From Chloromonas sp. AAM2 (lineage: Eukaryota > Chlorophyta > Chlorophyceae > Chlamydomonadales > Chlamydomonadaceae), in contig QAXH01001669.1 of the NCBI GenBank assembly GCA_004335635.1, forward strand, positions 1 through 24,513: a DNA stretch of 24,513 bases. Reading direction: 5' to 3'. Positions 20,801 to 24,513 of the stretch are shown here, piece after piece. The position numbers and the translations under genes were made by a program. Position 1 is the stretch's first letter. Every line of letters begins with the position of its first letter. The notes under the pieces were generated by a model. That model was not told the DNA's origin, made no database searches, and saw only the letters and a list, made by a program, of their open reading frames with translations.

Positions 20801-22467
20801 TGGCAATGCGCACCTGCTGAGACCCCGCAAGCACTCTGGCATTCCTTCCTCCTGCTCCACATGGCCACTTGCACCATTACCACTACCACCATTCGCCACC
20901 ACTGACTTGCCAGCAGCCTCATGTGCGACGTCATTGCCACTGTTAGCCAACAATGTTCGAACAGCCACACCCTCCACTTCCATGTCTGCCGGCCCTTCCC
21001 CTTCCCTTGCCCCTTTGCCTGGCCCTGCTCCTGCTGCCTGCATCGCTTTCTGTGCTGTGCTTGCTGCTCCTGCTTCACGCACTGTGGTTGTGTTAGCTTC
21101 TTCCAAACCGCCAGCCGCCCCGACCGCTGACCGAGCCAGCTGAATAACCTCCGTTGCGGTTGTCGTGTACTCTGCCCGTACCGCTAAGGGATCTATTTCA
21201 GCCACTACCTGTGATGAGAACACGTGCAAATACAACACATAGCTGACGTTAGGATTGCAAGCAGTGAGCATACGCACACGTGAAACTGTGACTGTACAAA
21301 CCCTTGTGATGACAACACAGTGTAAGCAGGTGCAAAAGTGCTTGTCGTCATTTGCTTCAGCTCCGTAAACAACGTTAGCAAACCAAGCCTGAATGGGTGA
21401 CAATCCAGCAAACTGACTACCATCGTATTAATACGAGCTGATTGATTCATCTTGGCCCTCCTGTAAAGTCTCGTGTTTCAATATTTATTGCTGGACGGCC
21501 TCCTGTCAAGTCTCGTGTTTTGATAATTGATTGCCGGCCGGGCTCATGGGAGGTCGTGTCCGAAAATACCTAAACTGCTCTGTGTGCAGCAGACACTGAG
21601 GAACGCTGTGCACGAGTTGGAAACTGATGCCTAAAAGGTCTCGTGTAAAGTCTCGTGTTCAAAATGAATCCAAACTGCCCCTTGTGTTTTGTTCTGAAAA
21701 AATGAGTATTGTTCAAAAACCTCATGTTGATTGAAAGCACGTACAGTATCTTGGTCTATTGTCTATACACAATCATGTACCCCTTCTCTTCTAGGCGCTG
21801 GGAGGGGCAGGACAACAGAGTTCAACAGAGCATTGTTTTGTGGTGCTGTGCCCAGCCTTGCACACGCCGCAGACGCGCCCCTCCCTCACCTCTCCTAGGT
21901 CGAGTCCCTGAGTGGCCACAGGCGTCAGCCGGTACTTGAGCAGACACGTGCCCATCACTGCCTGCTCACGTGCCAGACCTGGCACCTGCATACACATATG
22001 AAATACACACTGACACGTTTCAGGCAGATTTCAACTGTTAAATAAGAGAAAGTCCGACTAAGGATAGGATTAACACATATGAAACACATACTGACACATT
22101 TCAGGCAGAAATTAACTGCAGAAGTCCGACTAAGGATAGGCGAAAAGTGTCGCTGGTGCGCAGCAAATTGTGACTAATTCCAGGGTTTGTTAGGTCATCA
22201 CGGCCAACCAAGGTAGAATCCGACCAGGAGTCAGGATCAGTGTGTACAAGTACAGGTACAAACAGGCATACAGACAGATACGCATAGACAGGTACATGGG
22301 CACACTCATGTGACATGCATGAGGGGAGGAATGCGTCTATGCCAGTGCGAGCATGCAGTGCCCTGTCAGAGGCACAGATGTGCAAAAGACACGCACACTC
22401 GCATGCACACACCTGGGCGTACTGAGGCTGAAGACCTCCAGGGTGGGGAATGCTGACGTCTGACAAT

Positions 22468-22504
<37 letters not shown>

Positions 22505-24323
22505 TGCCTGCCTTAGCCTTGCCAGAGGTCTTCTTGCCCTGTGTCAGGACACAAGCGCGTGAATGGATCAGTGCCATACAACTGTACACTTAAGGCGCTA
22601 CCTGCATATCAGTTGATGGTGTACGATGTATAACAGTGATGTCACGTACACTGCTATGTATACATAACCGAGTTCACGATGTACCTAGACACACTTCAGA
22701 ATTGTTGGTAGCGACGGTCAGTGCGGCAGTGTTAGAACAGAGATTATTGGCTCAAATACTCGTGAAATGGGAAGTTGTGTCCTTGTTGTGCCTTTGTTAT
22801 ATGACAAGGGATAACGGTGAGTAATGCTGGAACGAAGCACTGCTTGTTGCATCAACTGCCGCCCCATTGGGCTGAAATTACCCGAGTGTGTGAGGACTGA
22901 CAGCCATGTCTCGTTCACCAGATCGCCTGCCTACCTGAGTTTGAGTACCAGTGTTGGCCGCAGGGTGCTGCAAGGCGCCGTTAGCCGTACCTCCTGCTGG
23001 GTTGCTTTGGTGTGCGAGGGCCGATGGGCCGATGATGGGAATGGGGGGCTGGGTGGAGGGAGACTGGAGCATGGGGAACAGGAGCGGACTGATGCAGTTC
23101 AACTTGGCCTGTGGACAGGGACAGGCATGTACTCCGGTTAGAGGGTGGAAAGGAAGCGAGAGAACGGGGCACTTAAGAAAATAAGGCCAAGCGAGCTGCA
23201 AGCAGAAGGCAGTCATTGCAGACTTGCCCCAAGCACCGTTTTGAACATGAGATTATGATAGACGAATTGTGAGCTGGCGGTGATGGTGGGCAGATGGGAC
23301 AGTTCCAAGACAAGATTTTTGCTCCATGATGCTGATGACCAGAGCCAAGGCGTCCATAAACCTTATTATATCCTATCCTATCCTACTCTAAGCTGCCCCT
23401 GGCCTGACCTGATCACTGGGGATGGCAGACGAGAGACGAAGAAAGATGGAGATGCCTTGAACTATGCCGCCTCCATTGATGTGCCTGACCCAACCCTCAT
23501 TGACCCTGCCACACCCCCTCCCATGCACCTGCCCCCAATCACCTGTAGTGTGGTTGCGCGCTTGAGTGTGCATGCAGTGGCGCCCAGACTGACCATCACA
23601 TGCTTCACATGCGGCCCCAGACTTGCCATCCACTGCTGGTATGCCGTACTGCCTGCCAGCCCCGCAGGGCTCATGTGCGCCATGACAACCAACCGGCCGC
23701 TGATGTCCGCAGCCGAACCTGGGAGAGCAAGCAGGCGAATGGCGAGTCAGACAGGCTGCCTGACAGTCAGTCAGTCACGCAGGCAGTCAGGCAGTCAGAC
23801 AATCAGCCAGGCAGTCAGCCGACAATCAGCCAGGCAGTCATCCAGGCAGTCAGTCAGTCAGTCAGCCAGTCAGCCAGCCTGCCGCTCAGTCAGCCAGTCA
23901 AACCACAGAACCGTCTGTCTGAACACAAACAACCAAGCTATCAAGTTGGGCATTTGGCCCACGATGTCATTCCACTCTCTCCTCCAGACCGGGACCAGGT
24001 CAGCGCACCATGATGCCACACCCGTTCGTCCCCAAAACGCCCAAACCAACATTGCCTAACATCCCTCTGTCGCAAGGCATATCAATTTTGCACGTTGTTG
24101 CGAATGACCCAACACCCCATTGTCCACCTGTCATTGGGCCAGCCTTGAGGCGCTTTCCAGCAACGCTTTCTGTTACAGCCGTTTCTGCCGTTGGTTCAGC
24201 CGTTTCTGTGGCGTCCATCCAAGGCGCGAGCAGCCCGGGCTGTACGTTCAAGGTGTCCAGGTGCAGTGGGGAGGGAAGATCCATGACTAAAAGCAAGGGC
24301 CCGGGCTTAGGAGGACTGCGAAC
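16605..24323 (-). CDS. TRZ: Long-form tRNase Z (ELAC2/TRZ-type tRNA 3'-processing endonuclease), 12 exons, N-terminus outside window
   Basis: tRNase Z is a zinc-dependent metallo-beta-lactamase-fold endonuclease that cuts the 3' trailer from precursor tRNA. Exons in transcript order (+ strand coordinates): 24128-24323, 23543-23718, 22935-23108, 22413-22538, 21890-21985, 20814-21208, 20289-20435, 19113-19326, 18631-18726, 18010-18144, 17089-17214, 16605-16844. All junctions are GT-AG, phases agree, and the total is 2121 nt (706 codons plus TAG). Key residues of the visible part: SHMHADHH (H457, H459, D461, H462), H557 in PVKH, D579 in FSGDTRPC, H598 in LLIHEATFEDD and H615 in KKKHSTTGEA. The order matches plant and animal long forms: a degenerate N-terminal domain, a linker, then the catalytic domain. 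Compartment (nucleus, mitochondrion or plastid) cannot be inferred because the N-terminus is missing. Confidence 0.95.
17514..17607. repeat. 43-bp perfect direct duplication in tRNase Z intron
   Basis: The 43-bp unit starting TGCACTGGAAGCTATCTGTG at 17514 is repeated without change at 17557. A third copy begins at 17600 and stops after TGCACTGG. Complete identity points to a recent tandem duplication or an assembly artefact. Confidence 0.95.
17757..17814. repeat. Compound microsatellite (AT)16(AG)13 in tRNase Z intron
   Basis: Sixteen perfect AT units (17757-17788) run straight into thirteen perfect AG units (17789-17814). It lies in the tRNase Z intron spanning 17215-18009. Confidence 0.98.
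19504..19587. repeat. GCAA and CAGA tetranucleotide arrays
   Basis: Four AGCA/GCAA units (about 19506-19522) are followed by roughly fourteen CAGA units with CAGG interruptions (19526-19587). They lie in the 962-bp tRNase Z intron. Confidence 0.95.
19671..19736. repeat. 10-bp tandem repeat (TTGAGCAAYC) and GCAA array
   Basis: Four 10-bp units, GTTGAGCAAC then CTTGAGCAAT twice then CTTGAGCAAC (19671-19710), are followed by a short AAGC/GCAA array up to 19736. GAGCAA also recurs singly near 19809 and at 20058 (TTTGAGCAGG variant). Confidence 0.9.
20814..21208 (-). other. tRNase Z interdomain linker exon, 131 codons, Ala/Gly-rich
   Basis: It begins VVAEIDPLAVRAEYTT, consistent with the end of the N-terminal domain. 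It then runs into about 100 residues dominated by A, G, E, V, S and T, such as GAGPGKGAREGEGPADME and VVANGGSGNGASGHVEQEEG. This is probably a disordered linker joining the two lactamase-like halves. It ends with phase 2 and splices to the EVTFLG strand that opens the catalytic half. It looks longer than the family's usual linker, which is inference from memory of the family. Confidence 0.82.
21454..21690. repeat. Dispersed repeat around AAGTCTCGTGTT in tRNase Z intron
   Basis: The 12-mer AAGTCTCGTGTT occurs at 21466-21477, 21508-21519 and 21648-21659 on the + strand. The first two are part of a 41-43 bp duplication (starting 21454 and 21497). The third is followed by AAACTGCCCCTTGTGT, similar to AAACTGCTCTGTGTG near 21572. 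The whole lies in the intron 21209-21889. Confidence 0.85.
21993..22140. repeat. Diverged tandem duplication of about 70-80 bp in tRNase Z intron
   Basis: The segment from CACATATGAAATACACACTG (21993) to AGTCCGACTAAGGATAGG (ending 22068) recurs at 22074-22140 with an internal deletion of about 10 bp and scattered changes. Both copies end with the identical 18-mer. It lies in intron 21986-22412. Confidence 0.93.
22470..22502 (-). repeat. (CAG)11 coding tract: polyglutamine in tRNase Z
   Basis: Eleven uninterrupted CAG codons (CTG on +) encode Q11 within exon 22413-22538, between KAKAGK and PLSDVSIPHPGG. The tract sits in the variable part of the N-terminal domain, where families tolerate insertions. 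Pure CAG runs are prone to length change. Confidence 0.95.
23754..23909. repeat. Imperfect (CAGT/CAGG)n array in tRNase Z intron
   Basis: About 155 bp of AGTC, AGGC and AGCC tetranucleotide mixtures include CAGCCAGGCAGTC recurring with a 24-bp-like spacing (near 23803 and 23829). It lies in intron 23719-24127, 35 bp upstream (in transcript order) of the 23543-23718 exon acceptor. Confidence 0.93.
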
Positions 24324-24438
24324 CTGAAACAGCGGCAGAAAGTGTTTACAGGTGGTGGACAATGATAAAGATCGATAAGAGACCTTGTTGGACAACACCG
24401 CCAGCCGTGCTGACATATGCTCCTGTGTTCAGCATGCT

Positions 24439-24513
24439 CATCATCTCAGACTGTCCGTCTGGCATGTGTGGCATGCATCATCATCTCAGTCTGTCCGTCT
24501 GGCATGTGTGGCA
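24439..24513. repeat. 40-bp tandem repeat at the right edge, truncated by the window
   Basis: TCATCTCAGWCTGTCCGTCT followed by GGCATGTGTGGCA occurs at 24441 and again at 24481, a 40-bp period with one mismatch in the shared part. The second copy runs into the window end, so the array may continue. Confidence 0.9.

Larger units (their letters stand above)
21890..24323 (-). other. tRNase Z degenerate N-terminal domain segment (exons A-E)
   Basis: The first visible exon (24128-24323) has PGPLLLVMDLPSPLHLDTL, matching the conserved V-DCPS strand of long tRNase Z. Exon 23543-23718 has VVMAHMSPAGLAGSTAYQQW and then GPHVKHVMVS, the non-catalytic relic of the lactamase fold. Exon 22935-23108 begins AKLNCISPLLFPML, matching the conserved FPLL region. 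Exon 22413-22538 carries polyglutamine. Exon 21890-21985 has TCLLKYRLTPVATQGLDLGE, matching the LLK-LRP-GLD block of the family. About 100-250 N-terminal residues should lie beyond the right edge. Confidence 0.88.

Noticed and set aside
22101..22412. Continuation of the polyQ frame beyond the exon on the - strand
   Set aside because: After QPQYAQ the frame becomes Cys/His-rich low-complexity sequence. A GTGTGT donor follows the CAG at 22413, and the next conserved block resumes at 21985.

Overview
The window is eukaryotic nuclear DNA, most likely from a flagellated green alga of the Chlamydomonadales type. The reasons are: two intron-dense genes with GC-rich exons and short to medium introns, an axonemal inner-arm-type dynein heavy chain, a plant-type long tRNase Z, an Arabidopsis-type telomere-like motif (TTTAGGG), TGTAA motifs where chlorophyte poly(A) signals are expected, and many micro- and minisatellites in introns. 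A Haematococcus-like alga would fit, but that is inference. I see no bacterial operon, CRISPR array, prophage, rRNA or tRNA.

Layout. (1) Positions 140-12785, + strand: the 3' part of an axonemal dynein heavy chain, 30 exons that join in consistent phase to 1397 codons plus a TGA stop. It covers the end of stalk coiled coil 1, the microtubule-binding domain, coiled coil 2, AAA5, AAA6 and the whole C-terminal domain. The N-terminal tail and AAA1-AAA4 lie upstream of the window. (2) Positions 12786-16604: a 3.8-kb convergent intergenic and 3'-UTR region with no supported gene. Its right part (about 15740-16560) is a CCA-rich degenerate repeat tract. (3) Positions 16605-24323, - strand: the 3' part of a long-form tRNase Z (ELAC2/TRZ type), 12 exons joining to 706 codons plus a TAG stop. 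The first N-terminal exons lie past the right edge.

The two genes converge tail to tail and have no evident functional link: one is a flagellar motor subunit, the other a tRNA 3'-end processing endonuclease. The more notable points are two GC-AG introns in the dynein gene, a decayed tandem copy of the end of dynein exon 12 with its donor and following intron sequence, several unrelated satellite arrays in introns (26 bp, 19/38 bp, 43 bp, 10 bp, tetranucleotide), an 11-CAG polyglutamine tract in the tRNase Z, and substitutions in two normally conserved motifs of its catalytic half. I did not find a convincing new biological system.
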